Positions 46,612 through 58,948 of a stretch of DNA of 64,000 nucleotides are shown one piece after another. Source of the stretch: Paramecium pentaurelia (Eukaryota > Ciliophora > Oligohymenophorea > Peniculida > Parameciidae); assembly GCA_905183005.1 (NCBI GenBank), contig CAJJDO010000093.1, positions 8,203 to 72,202 of the forward strand, in the 5' to 3' direction. How positions within the stretch are numbered: position 1 is the stretch's first letter; each line of letters begins with the position of its first letter. The translations under genes were made by a program, and so were the position numbers. The notes below the pieces were generated by a model. That model was not told the origin of the DNA. It saw nothing but the letters and a program-made list of their open reading frames with translations, and did no database searches.

Positions 46612-49239
46612 ATGGGAACTAACAAACAATTAAATCGTAGCTTTAAACATACATCAACTATATTTGATCAATTATTCTAATAATATTCTTCCATTGGATT
46701 CAAAAAAGCACATATACTTAAAGCATGGTAACAATGTGGAGATAATTAATAAACATTCCATGAAGAACTCATTAAAATTAGGTAATCTAATTTTTCTTAT
46801 TATTATTAAGTTAATAAGAAAATGCCTTAATTTTGAATGAGGATGATTTATTCAATTCTATGATGTAACTAAAAATGCAACTTGAATAAATAGAATAGTA
46901 AGATTTAAAAATTGCTATCCAACTTTCCTTGGATTAAAATGCTTAGTATTATCTATTCATAAATATTCATAGATCAAAATAAATTAATTCAGAAAATAGA
47001 ACCAATAAATCAATTCCTGTAGGACTTAAGAATTTAGGCAATAGTATAAATCATTTAAATTTATAACTTTTTAGCTTGTTATATGAATGCCATGTTGTAG
47101 AGTCTATTTAATGTTCTACCATTTAGAAAATTCATTTTAGAATTAGATCTTAAAGATAATCAATCATTAGCCTATAATTTTCTATTATAATTATAATTGC
47201 TATTTTTGATGTTACAAGAATCAAATCAATCATACATAACTCCATATAATTTGTTTGAGGCACTTTAAAAATTCAAACCTAGTGCTATGTTTATAAGAGG
47301 TGTCTAAAACGATTTTAATGAACTATAAAATTCCTTTTTAGATGCTATTGAATAAGCTTTAAAGGAAGAAAACTTTGAAGAGGAAAAGAAAAAATTTTGT
47401 GAGATGTTCTATGGTGAAGCTAAAGAAATATTGAGTTACAAAGAGAATGATAAAGAGATTATCAAATTTAATGATACTACTTTTGGATCTATTAGTATTG
47501 AGGCAGCAGATAAAGATTTAGAAAAAGGTTTCATAAATACAAGAATTCTTATTATTGATGAATATGAAACAGATAACAAAGAAAAAACTAAAGCTAAGAT
47601 TGATTAAAATATAGTATAAGCACCATTTTTAATCTCTTTTTACATTAATCGTGTTTATTATGATCCAAAATAAAAATAGGTATGTAAAAATAATACTTAA
47701 TTTAATTTTAATTCATCATTAAATATTAATCAATTCAAAACTATTAATTAGGGTTAAAAGAATTTAGAATTATAAAAATTAGATGAAGAAGAGTAAAGAA
47801 TTTTAGATTAACTTAAAAGTTTTGGAGATACAAAAGAAGAAATAGAAGAAAATTTTAATAAAGTTATTAAATTATTTAAAAGAAATGAAGGTTAAATTGA
47901 TAATTTGGTAACAATTGATGGATTTTGTATATGTGATGAAAACACAGCAAATCCAAATATTATACCAAGTGATTAGATGTTATTTTAATTATAATCATAT
48001 AAAGAAAAAATGATGAAAACTGTTTAATTATTAACAGATTAATTAGAAAGAATTTAAGAGTAAAAGAAAAAAATATTAAAATCAGATTAAAATATGTATC
48101 TATTAACATCAGTATTAATGCATGATGGATCAGCTAATAGTGGACATTATTATTGTTATGTATTAGACAAGAAAGATTTAACAACTTGGTGGAAATGCAA
48201 TGATAGTACAGTTACTAAAGTAGATTTTGCTTAAGTTTATAAAGATGCTTCTGGATCAAATAGAGTGAATTCTAATGTCTCTGGTTTGATTTATGAATAA
48301 GAATAATGGTTAAAAGTAGATAAAATTTAAATCAATCAGAAATTATTGTCTTTTATTTAAGAAGACAAAGAGAAATAATTAATTGCATAAGATGAATAGA
48401 AAGTGTTGAATAGAAAAGCTATTATATTATAATAAATTTAATAATAGAAAAATAAATTATTAAAATATAAGGATTAATTAGATAGAGAATTTGAGAGATT
48501 CAGTAATTTTGATTAGTTTTTAAATTCAGTTAATTAAAATGTATACTAATATTATTTGATATTAACAACAGTATAATAAGATATAGTATTGATTAAAGAT
48601 TAATTAAATAAACCTCAAGAAGTGAATAATTACATTAAATATTTCATTACTCAAACAAATTTAATAACAACAAATTATGATACTGAATTGAAGAAATTAA
48701 AGGATGAGTATTTAATGATAAATTCATTATTATAATAATTACCCTTAAAAAATATTACAAATTAGAATTATTCAGAAAAAATAAGATATTATTATACTAT
48801 ATTGAAATAAATATCAGATATTAAATCATGTTCTACACTTGCTAATCATTTAAAAAAGATATATGAAGTTCTCTTGCTTAAGGGATGCTTTTATGTTGAT
48901 CTATCTCTATAAGCTAATAATATATAAACATGTATAGAAATTAGTTAGAGTATATTAATTTCAATCAATTAAAATTAATATGTTGATAAATTGATATTCT
49001 AATAGGTGTTTGCTAATCTAAAATTATCTAGTGAATAAGTTAAATTAATAACTAAAAATACAGAGATTTCAGATCAAATCATTTAATTACAAAATAAAGG
49101 AGAATTATTTATTAATTTAAAATAATTAGAATTTAAGTCTTTAGAATCTGAAATATTATAATTATAAAGATTAAGAAATGATAGTCTAAAAGTAAAATTT
49201 TATATTAATATTATAATAGCTTTGGATTCATTAATATGA
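46612..49239 (+). CDS. Ubiquitin-specific protease, USP25/28-like
   Basis: Removes ubiquitin from proteins. Residues 1-45 look like a UBA-type helical bundle. DLKIAIQLSLDQ is a ubiquitin-interacting motif just before the catalytic domain, as in USP25/28. The Cys box is GLKNLGNTCYMNAMLQSLF (near 47030-47110), split by an intron of about 31 nt after GLKNLGN. The His box is LTSVLMHDGSANSGHYYCYV with WWKCNDSTVTKV (near 48100-48220), giving His and Asn/Asp. The usual QQD-EF motif reads QNDFNEL, a weaker form. The C-terminal 300 residues are helical. An intron of 29 nt is near 46782. TGA is at 49237-49239. It is about 850 residues. Confidence 0.9.
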
Positions 49240-49353
49240 TAAGATTAAAACAGAATAGAAATTATTAGATTAGAATGATAGATAAAATGCTGAAGTTTTA
49301 CTTTATTTTTGATAATCATTAATTTGCATTGATATATTACATAGTTGATTATT

Positions 49354-50202
49354 TCATTTATCAATTTATTTTTCTTTTCTAAACAAATCTGCCATCAATG
49401 AGTTCAAATAGAAAAATACACTGAGTAAATCAACATAAACTCTAACACTTCCATTCAAAGAACCAGATTTAATTTAACTTAAATTACTTTAAGTACTATA
49501 AATGAGTAAGAAACTAGTATAAAATTAATAAATTTACCCAAATACAACTCCTGAAACTAAGGTGATAATCATTTCAAAGAATGGAATTATAGAATAAATG
49601 ATGAACAATTAAAATATGATAAGTCCTCCTGCCAATACATATAAAGACTATTAATGATAATACATTTCAATTCTGCTTTGCATCACTGATAAGAATTATG
49701 AAAATATCTTGACAATTATAAAATTCTATATATTACTTATCCAAAAATCATGAAAGCTACCATCATAGATTGTTCAATATTTGTTATTGCTGTTAATGAA
49801 ATAAAAAAGAAATATAAGGCTGTTGTAAATAGTAAATAGAGTACTACATTTACAACAGTATTCTCTGGATTTGTAAAATAAGCAGCTAAAGATAACAAAA
49901 AACATCCAATTGAAAGAATAATTATCCAATAAGAATTCTTTTGAAAATAATCCTCTAATGACTCTAATCGTAACTATGATAATTAATAATTTATTTACAT
50001 AACTAAACACAATTACTATAAAGAATTAAAGTAGCATAAGGAAATATAGTTTTCTTAATTTGGCTGTTTCAGCTACAATTTCTCCTTCTTCTTAAATTTC
50101 GTTTCTGTAATTTTAATAACTTAAAAATTGAGGATCTTAGGCCATTGAATTTTATAAGTATTATGATTAGGCAGGGTCACCAATCATTCTTGATTATGGC
50201 AT
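49354..50202 (-). CDS. LFG/Bax-inhibitor-1 family (TMBIM) membrane protein
   Basis: A Ca2+-leak channel family of ER and Golgi that dampens cell death. ATG at 50202: MPQSRMIGDPAQSQYLQNSM, a soluble N-terminus and VAETAKLRKLYFLMLLQFF, the first helix with the RxxFxRKVY-like entry. Further helices are WIIILSIGCFLLSLAAYF, VLYLLFTTALYFFFISLTA and GGLIIFQLFIIYSIIPFF. The end is GSVRVYVDLLSVFFYLNSLM, matching the family's LYLDIVNLFL segment; the paired Asp of the pore is seen in VYVD. TGA is at 49354-49356. Several short introns are present (for example near 49480-49520). Confidence 0.85.
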
Positions 50203-50251
50203 GTTAACCTATTATTAACTGTTTTACATATATATTTTATAAATATAAATT
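50203..50251. promoter_or_regulatory. 49-bp bidirectional intergenic region
   Basis: Lies between the start codons of the LFG-like and LRR genes. AT-rich with a TATATATTTTATAAATATAA stretch. Confidence 0.55.
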
Positions 50252-53097
50252 ATGCATATAGGGTTGTCAAATAAATTTTCAATTTAGAATTCAAAACGAA
50301 AAATCACAAGTTTACATTTCAATGAAACAGAAGAATATAGAAGAGCAATATCAATTGCCAATTCTCCTGATTATCATAGTATTTGTAATATATAGAGATA
50401 GACTCCCCTTTGCCATAATTGTATAGTCCAACTGAAAAGAAACCAATGTTTTAACGAGTTCCACGTACAAGTGTTTTATAATCATTAAAAAAGGAGGATG
50501 ATAAAACGAATAATAAAGATATAATAAAATAGTTAGAGGAATCTCCAGAACAAAAATTAGAAGATCAAATTCATAAACCTCTTGTTGGATCTCAATCAGC
50601 ACGAAGCTATTTTTAACATTATAAAGTACTAAATAAAGTTAAACAATAAAATGAATATCATAAAATTAATGAGTCTATCCAAACATAAATGCTTAAATAA
50701 GCAGAATCATCTGATGCTCTACCTTGTAAATTAGGATTGGTTAAAATGAATGGAAATGAATCATAAGTTACTATCAATAATCATCATTATGGTGATAAAT
50801 ATATAAAAATGTTATCTGAAGGTTTACGATAAAATTAAGGAATCAAAGAATTCTTTTTGAGTAATAACAGAATTAAATAAAGTGGAGCTGTATCAATTTT
50901 AACTTAAATTGGAAAATAAGCTATAGTTTTGGATTTATCAAAAAATTAAATTGGATAATTAGGAGTGGATTGTTTATGTTAATAATTATAATTGAGAGAC
51001 AATAAGTAAAATTATATGTTTAAAATAGAATAGAAGTTCTCAATTTAGAAGATAATAAATTGGGTGATAAATTTGTCATTAAAATTTTATAGTGTTTAAT
51101 GAGTACTACAAATAAAGTTAAATCATTAAATATTTCAAAGAATTATTTAACTAATGAAGTTGCAGATACTCTTAAAGATACAATATTATAATTAGATTTA
51201 CTTGAAGAATTATATATTCATTGGGTATATTTTATTAATATTATATACTAGAACTAAATTAAAGGATTAGGAGGTTAAAAGATATTTGAAGCACTTATTG
51301 AAAATAAAACTATGATAGTTTTTGATGGAAGTTGGAATTGTTTTGGAATTAATGAAAAATCAAATTGTACTTCTAAAATTTGTGAATTTCTTATTGGAAA
51401 TAAAATTATGTTACATTGTGATTTATCTGCTAATCAATTTACATTATAAGATTGTAAATTGATAGCAACAAGTTTAAAATAAAATAGAACTATGTATGGT
51501 TTTCATTTTAATGGAAATTGGGGTATTATAGATCCTAGAGGATTTTTAATTATTGATGAGAATTCTCAATAAAAACCATTAGGTGAAACACCAAGAATGA
51601 AAGGATTAGATTAAATTACAACTCTTAGATATGAAAGTGTATGTTGGATTTGTTAAGGTTGGTAAGAGTAAATTTTTGAATGGACACCAGAAGGAGAATG
51701 TGATCCTTTGTTTTTACATATGGATTTTGAAGATTACAAATAAGTATATATTCCTAAGAGATTTGATAATTTATATAAGCTACCATTAATGGTGCCTTCT
51801 GGATAAACATAATTTTTATTTACTGTAATTGATAATCAAATGGTAAGTAATAATTTTAATTAAAATGTTTTTGGTCATCTTTTAAAATTAAAAGTTAATG
51901 GCAATATTGCAATTTGTTAATTAGACAATATTAATGTAATATAAAAATTAAGACATTATTAATTAATGGATAAGAAAGAATTAAAAGCTTTAACTTCAAT
52001 ATTACCAAGAACTCCAGATCCTTTATATATTCCTCCTAAATTAAAAAAATAAAAAAGAATATGGACTTTTCCAATTTCAATATGGTTTAAAGATTTTAGA
52101 TTTGAAAATGAAGAATTTTTAAGAAAATGTTTTGAAAAAGATTGGAGTTGTTGTAAAATTATGAAAGTTGTTAAGAATTTAGATGAACTTAATGAAGTGA
52201 AAAACCTATTATGGAAGGATTATAAAATGATTAAAGAAACTTATAGATGGTATTCATCTTATAATCCTACTGGAGATGTATGGTCAATTTCATCAAATGT
52301 AATTACAGATTTTTCATCAGCTACTGAATTGATTGACAATAAAACATTGAAACTTTCAGATTTAGATTTAAAATTCATTGCAACTTGTGCAGCTTCAATT
52401 GAATATAAAGGTAATTATCGTAATCCTGAAAGAGCATTATGTAGATATTAATTTATGGAATTTTTGGTAAGAGTTGCAGATGATAAATATTTAAAATAAA
52501 AATAAGCTAATTCAATGTTAGAATCAGTTTAAATGATACTTTAATAATGTAGACCTGTTATGGAATAATATAATGCATAAAAATGGAGAGATGATCGTTA
52601 TTTTAATGAATAATGTGATGACTGTCTTAAATATTTTAAGCCATTATTGAATTAAGTGTATAATAGATTTAGTAGTAAGAAAGTAAAACCAGGATAAAAG
52701 AAATTTATGTGTTTAGATGAACTACATGAAATTTGTGGTATAGCAGGTTTATTTGATGAAAGATTTGTTGATAGAGATGCAGATTTAGTATCTATTCTTA
52801 ATTTATTATTAGGCATTTAATCTATCAATGATGTTATAAATAGATGAATTAGAAAGTGATAGAATATTTTAAATGTCATTAATTGAATTTATGGAAGCAA
52901 TAGCAAGAATTTCAGAAAAAGTCTCATTACCTGCTACTCCTGATATGAGTTGGGAATAACGATAATAATAACCATTGCATATTAAATTGGAAAGGCTTCT
53001 TATTTTAATAGCCTAAACTTGTGCTTCTGAGGAATATAAATAATAATTTGGAAATCCTCAAAAGAGTATATTTGATATCCAACCTGAAGATGATTGA
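50252..53097 (+). CDS. Leucine-rich repeat protein with large unique C-terminus
   Basis: ATG at 50252: MHIGLSNKFSIQNSKRKITS, joined by a 17-nt intron (50379-50395) to a Lys/Glu/Gln-rich linker. LRRs run from about 50800 to 51500: IKEFFLSNNRIKQSGAV, AIVLDLSKNQIGQLGVDCL, IEVLNLEDNKLGDKFVI, KSLNISKNYLTNEVADTL and LHCDLSANQFTLQDCKLI. These are RNH/NLR-type repeats of about 28 residues. The remaining 500 residues contain TLRYESVCWICQGWQEQIFE and YRWYSSYNPTGDVWSIS, and no known domain. Introns of 23, 27 and 25 nt are near 51005, 51226 and 52788. The second half looks well conserved in composition (many Trp and Cys), so it is a folded domain. Such LRR proteins are often ciliary; that is inference. 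TGA is at 53095-53097. Confidence 0.82.
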
Positions 53098-53420
53098 TTG
53101 ATAATAAGTCTATTTAACAATTAATTAAATATATTCATAATCTAATTATTAAATAATAGATCTTATTTAGAATATTATCTTATTAAAAGATTCTATATAA
53201 AAATTAATATATTTTACATTTGAATTAAATAAACAAACAACTTAATATGTAAATATATTTTTAATTTTTTTAAATAATCATTTATATTTTTGATAAAATA
53301 CTTATATATATATATATATATAATTTATTATTTCAATTAATTAAATGATATAGATATTAAAGAATATCTGATTTTCAATCATTTAATAGTGATTTTATTT
53401 ACTTTGTGGTAATAAATAAT
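53098..53420. other. Spacer with TA microsatellite
   Basis: 323 bp; a pure TA tract lies near 53303-53322. No gene was seen. Confidence 0.6.
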
Positions 53421-54278
53421 ATGCAATAATCAATCTCAAAAGAAGATTTAAAAACTTATCTAAAAGGTATTGGACTTCCAACTGATATACAATTATCAGT
53501 TTCAGTTGAAACATTATATCTCCTTACTAATAAACAATTCATTTATACTTTCTATTAAAATACAAATGCCCATTTAAAAGAATTGAAACCAATTTCACTT
53601 GAATTTGTGGATATTTTACACAGACTATGTGTTCAAAAGATAGGTGGCCTTTGTTATGAACATGAGTTATTACTTTATAATGTTCTTAAGCATTTAGGAT
53701 TTTAAGTGGAATTAATTAGATGCTTTATTTAAAAAGCAGGACCATATAATCCTAATTAACCAACTACACACAGCCTAATGTATGTTAAGATAAATAAAGA
53801 AATCTTTCTAATTGATATTGGATTTGGTATTAGATCTTTGAGATATCCCATATTGATTGATTTCTAAAATCTAACAAATTCTTATGATCTATTTCCCTTT
53901 GAACATTTTAGAATTATAGAAAACGAAACCCTTTATTCATTTTAACATTTAATTGATGGATCATGGGTGACTTGTTATCACTTTTTTAACCCAATTCAAT
54001 TTTAAACCTAATAGGATATTAAACAAGACTGTTAAAATTATCTGGCTAGTAAACAATTTTTGGTTGGAGGAGATAATAGAATTCAAATATGTAAAAATAC
54101 TGAATATGGAAAAATTCAATATTTATGGTTCAGAAATGAATAACAATTTACAGCATTCAAGAAAATTCACAATTTTGATAAAGCAACAAAAATAGAATTT
54201 GCTAATTATGAAGATTTCAAAGTAGATATCAAATAAGAAATCGGATTCCTCTTACCAGAAAGGACTTAACTCAGATGA
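53421..54278 (+). CDS. Arylamine N-acetyltransferase, copy 1
   Basis: Transfers acetyl from acetyl-CoA to arylamines and hydrazines in detoxification. One exon of 285 codons. The triad is complete: Cys78 in KIGGLCYEHELL, His117 in QPTTHSLMYV and Asp132 in LIDIGFGIRSL. The N-terminus TYLKGIGLPTDIQLSVSVET corresponds to the family's first helical lobe. The length fits the NAT family (about 280). It reads LIDIGFG where copies 2 and 3 read DPGFG, and it is the most diverged in the middle. First of three head-to-tail copies. TGA is at 54276-54278. Confidence 0.9.
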
Positions 54279-54591
54279 AATATATAAATATTTAAAATTT
54301 TATAACATATCTTCAATTTTTACAATTAAACTGATATTCAAAATCTACTTTATTGATATTATAAGATAAGAAAATGACAAAAAAAAATAAAGGGAATTTT
54401 TTTACACAATTATTAATGATAAAATAATTATAAACTATATTTTATTACATGATTATGTTTGGATGAATAATAATAGTTATTTTTTTTCTTATAAAAAATC
54501 AAATTAGGGTTATTTAATTATTTATATTGATCATAATTTAAAGAATTTTTAATCACAACTTTGTATCCATCTCATTAATAATTGATTTATT
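54279..54591. other. Spacer between NAT copies 1 and 2
   Basis: 313 bp, AT-rich, no gene seen. Confidence 0.5.
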
Positions 54592-55473
54592 ATGTAAAAA
54601 TAAATAAAGGTGTCATAAGAAGACTTTAAGACTTATTTAAAAGGTATTGGACTTCCAACTGATATAAAATTATCAGTTTCAGTTGAAACCTTATATCTCT
54701 TAGCTAATAAACAACTAATATATACATTCTATTAAAATACTGTTTTGCATTTGAAAGATTCAAAACCTATTTCCCTTGAATTTTCTGATATATTGCAAAG
54801 ATTATGTGTGTAAAAAATAGGTGGACTTTGTTATGAACATGAACTATTATTTTATTATATTCTTAAACATATCGGATTCAATGTGGAATTAATTTAATGT
54901 TTTGTTTAAGAAGCTGGATGCCCTTATGATCCTGAATTTCCAACAACTCATGCTTTTTTATATGTTACCATAGGAGATGATGAAACATACTTGATAGATC
55001 CTGGATTTGGAACAAGATCTCTAAGATTTCCAATGAAAGTGAATTTCAAAGACTTGGATGCAACTTATAATTTATTTCCATTAGAACACTATAGATTTAC
55101 AGAAAATGAAAGTCATTATTAATTTTAGCATTTAATTGATGATAAATGGGTTACATATTATCATTTTTTCAAACCACTTAGATTTGCAACCATTGAGGAA
55201 ATTCATAATGATTATCATTATTTATTTACATATGAAAAATTTTCAGGTGTCAGAGATAATAGATTCTAACTTTGTAAATATACAGAATAAGGAAAAATTT
55301 AATTTTTTTGGTTTAGAATGGAAAAAAAATTTACCTCATTCAAGAAAATCTTTAAATTTGATGAAGTTAAAAAAATAGAATATAAATCTTATGAAGAATT
55401 AAAAGATGATATAAAAACGGAATTAGGATTTGATTTACCAGAATTTCATTTAGTAAAATCAAATGAAAACTGA
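54592..55473 (+). CDS. Arylamine N-acetyltransferase, copy 2
   Basis: One exon of 293 codons, starting MQKQIKVSQEDFKTYLKGIG. The triad is Cys in KIGGLCYEHELLF, His in FPTTHAFLYV and Asp in YLIDPGFGTRSL. It shares long identical stretches with copies 1 and 3 and has a short extra tail (LVKSNEN). The three copies differ at many residues, so they are old enough to have been kept by selection. TGA is at 55471-55473. Confidence 0.9.
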
Positions 55474-55993
55474 TATTATTAATAAAAAGTATTATTGTTT
55501 TTATTTTATTTTGAGATGTCTAAAATTTATTTTTTTATATTAATTTAGAGTATATTTTGTTTTTTTTGATTTATTTTGTTTTCAATTTGATTATTTGATG
55601 TAAGTATCTATATATTTTTTTAATTTTCCATATTTTACAATATATTTTGATTTAGAAATAACTTCAAAGTAATAGCAATTATTTTTAAATATATAGAAAA
55701 ATACTAATCAATTTAAGATTATATTTTTGTTTTTTAGAAATGAAGATAACTTGCAACACTACTGATTTGATTTTTAAGTAATCGGAAGAATTTTTCAGTT
55801 AAACTATAAAATAAAAGAATAAAGATTAATTAAATTTAAAATATATACTATTTTATTTAAAAAATTGATAATATAGTTATATTGTCGATGAATTAAATCG
55901 TTGGTTACAAGTAAATCAAAGAATAAACAATTATGTAAATAATTTAAAGTATTTTAATAATTAACTCTAATTGATAATATTAATCGAATAATT
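55474..55993. other. Spacer between NAT copies 2 and 3
   Basis: 520 bp. T-rich first half, A-rich second half, no gene seen. Confidence 0.5.
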
Positions 55994-56854
55994 ATGTAAT
56001 AATTAATCTCATAAGAATAATATCAGACTTATTTAAAGGGCATTGGACTTCCAAAGGACATCAAATTATCTGTTTCAGTTGAGACCTTATATCTCATAGC
56101 TAACAGACAGTTAATTTATAATTTTTATTAAAATACTGAGTTACATTTGAAAGAATTGAAACCAATTTCACTTGAATTTGTTGATATCCTGTAAAGATTA
56201 TGTGTTCAAAAGAGAGGTGGTCTTTGTTATGAGCATGAACTTTTACTTTATTATGTTTTAAAATATTTAGGATTTCATGTGGAATTGATTAGATGTTAAG
56301 TCAGAGAGCCAAATAGCCCATACAATCCAGACCTTCCTAGTACACATGCATTTTTGAATGTTCGAATAGGAGATGAAACATATTTAGTGGATCCAGGATT
56401 TGGAACAAGATCATATAGATTCCCCATAAAAGTAAACTTTTAAGACTTGACCCAAACTCATGAATTATTTGCTTAAGAACACTATAGAATTTAAGAAAAT
56501 GAGACACATTATTAATTTTAACATCATATTGATGAAAATTGGGTTACCTATTATGATTTTGAGAAGCCATTGAAATATGCATCTGTAGAGGATATTCATA
56601 ATGATTATTTGAATTTATTTACCTGTAAATAGTTTTTAGGAGTCAGAGATAGTAGATTTGTGATTTGTAGAAATACAGAATATGGAAGAGATTAATATTT
56701 ATGGTTTAGATTGGAAAAAGAGTTTACTGCATTTAAGAAAGTTTTGAAATTTAATGAAGTAAGTAAAATTGAATTTAAATCTTATGATGAACTAAAAGAG
56801 GATGTTAAGAAAGAAGTAGGATTTGAGTTGCCAGACTATGAATTGCTTAAATGA
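55994..56854 (+). CDS. Arylamine N-acetyltransferase, copy 3
   Basis: One exon of 286 codons, MQQLISQEQYQTYLKGIGLP. It has the fullest family motif, KRGGLCYEHELLLYYVLK (the RGGxCxE form), then LPSTHAFLNVRIGD and YLVDPGFGTRSYRFP, so the Cys-His-Asp triad is intact. It is closer to copy 2 than to copy 1 in the second half (HNDYLNLFT, VRDSRF). TGA is at 56852-56854, 160 bp before the 3' end of the DM10 gene on the other strand. Confidence 0.92.
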
Positions 56855-57014
56855 ATTGATTTATTAGAGATATATAATTCACAAAATATTAATATTTTTT
56901 TATTAATTTATTAATTGAATTAGAGTAGAGTAAAGAATAATAGAATTCATTCATTACTATTAACATTTATATCTAAATATAGGATATATGATATTTTATG
57001 TAATATAGATAATT

Positions 57015-58765
57015 TCATTTAAAACTTTCAGCATACCATTTTTTAGTGAATTCATCACAATCAAGCAACTGAAATCTCCATCCATTTATTATAACTTCAT
57101 TTCCTACAATTAAATCTTGAGGAGCAAAATATTCATTATTATTGTTTACATTTTTGTATTTACGTTTCTCCAAAAATTTACCATCTGGGATTCCTGAATT
57201 TCTTACAGTTGGCTCATAAACCAAAAGACTATCATCATTCAAGAAAAATGTGATAACAAAAACTCTATTATTTTTATTTTTAAGAAATACATACCTATCT
57301 TTATCCTCTGGTTTTGTTGTATTGAACATAGCTAAAAATCTTAAATTGACTTGATTGTCAACCCATTTAAAGAAATCTTTTTTTGGAGGTATAGGTTAAA
57401 GTCTATATATGTAACCTAATGAATCCTATTCATCTCCTATTCCATTATGAGGTGGTATAATGATATCTAAATAAATTAATATAAATACTTGATTTTTATT
57501 CTTATTAGAATTCTTCTTAACCACCCAAAGGAAAATCTACATTAAATTTTTCTTAATAATAATATCTTGTAAATGGATCACAACCTTTAATTAAAAACTT
57601 TCTGTTGTAAATAATTAATGGTTATCCAAATTGAATATCTTATGGTCTAATAAAATCTTCTGCATAAGTTTGACCAGGTTGATTGAGTGAGAATTTACGA
57701 GGTAATTTTTATCTTCTCAACATCATTGGAAATGGAACTCTACCAGAATTGGCTGAATTGATTTCTTTAATTTCAATGGTATCATCAGCCAAATAATAAT
57801 GTAAAACATAATCAATATCTGAAAATACATAAAATTTAAGCACCTATATATAAATAATAATCAATTTACTTTTCTGTCATTTTCTAAAAATTATTTTTAT
57901 GATGTAACTTTGCCTCCACCTAATTTATGTTCAAGATAATCTTTCATGACTGTATCTTTTTATGGTATATACTTAGTCATAGTTTTAGTCTCAAAAGAAT
58001 CACAACCTGGATTAAATGATGGTGCTTATTATTAACCTATTCCCTAATAAAATTAAAATCATTTTAAAACCTCATAAAATTCTCTAGTATATTGATCACA
58101 ATCATATAATCTAATTGTTTTACCAAATATTTCAATATCTTGGTTTATTCTAAAATCTTCAGGAATAATAAATGTCTTTGATCCATCAGCTCTTAAAACC
58201 TTTAAATTATAAATATACTGCTACTTTTTATCTCTTTAGAAATGCTCCCTGAGGAACTCCACTATTTTCTTATTTGGGCTCTGTAATACTTAAAGAGTGA
58301 TCTTCTAAATAGTAAAAGATTGTTATTTTGCGAATTCTGTAATTCTCTAGAGCTGATTCAACAACTGCTTCTTTAAAATAACCACTAAATCTTAGAACAT
58401 GTCTATCCATCTTAACCCAACTTGGTTAATAAAGCTCTTCTGAATCATTTGCCACATTCTCATATAATATATTTTATCAAAGTACCTTTGGCATATGCAT
58501 TGCATGTGTGGTGCTTAAGTAATCTGGATTAAACATTCCTGATTAAGGAGGAATTTAAACAGGCTATTTTCTAGGAACAGGGTATTCTTTATTTGGCAGT
58601 TGCTTCTATTATATTGTAAAACTTCAATTTGTTACTATTTCTCGATTTTATTCTTATTTTACAGAAGACACTTTTCTAAAGTTTGGTTTCTTAGATTAAT
58701 TTTAAATATACGTCTAATTCTTATGTTGGTACAAAACCTGGTAATTTTGGGAATGCAGAAGCCAT
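57015..58765 (-). CDS. DM10-domain protein of the EFHC1/Rib72 type
   Basis: These proteins line the inside of doublet microtubules in cilia. ATG at 58765: MASAFPKLPGFVPTQELD, then introns of 22, 30 and 27 nt. Three DM10 domains follow. The first has VLRFSGYFKEAVVES, ITIFYYLEDHSLSITEPK, NSGVPQGAFLKR and the end IEIFGKTIRLYDCDQYTREF. The second has the signature around 57740-57850. The third reads RVFVITFFLNDDSLLVYEPT, NSGIPDGKFLEKR, VIINGWRFQLLDCDEFTKKW. Further introns of 26 and 22 nt lie near 57845 and 57470. The gene ends right after the third DM10 (TGA 57015-57017) without C-terminal EF-hands, so it is shorter than Rib72 or EFHC1. Confidence 0.88.
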
Positions 58766-58948
58766 TTTATTAAATAATTATTTAAGATTTACTTTTAGCA
58801 ATAGTAAAACAAATATAATCAAAGTATGACTTGAAAACTTAAGTTCTTAAACTAAAAATAAGTCACAAGAATTATTATTAATTTAAGTACTCAAAATGAA
58901 ACATATTTCATATATTATTGATATAAATTTATATATAAAATAGAAGAC

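Noticed and set aside
53303..53322. TA repeat as a replication origin or excision site remnant
   Set aside because: Such tracts are common in this AT-rich genome (also near 33100) and nothing else marks the site.
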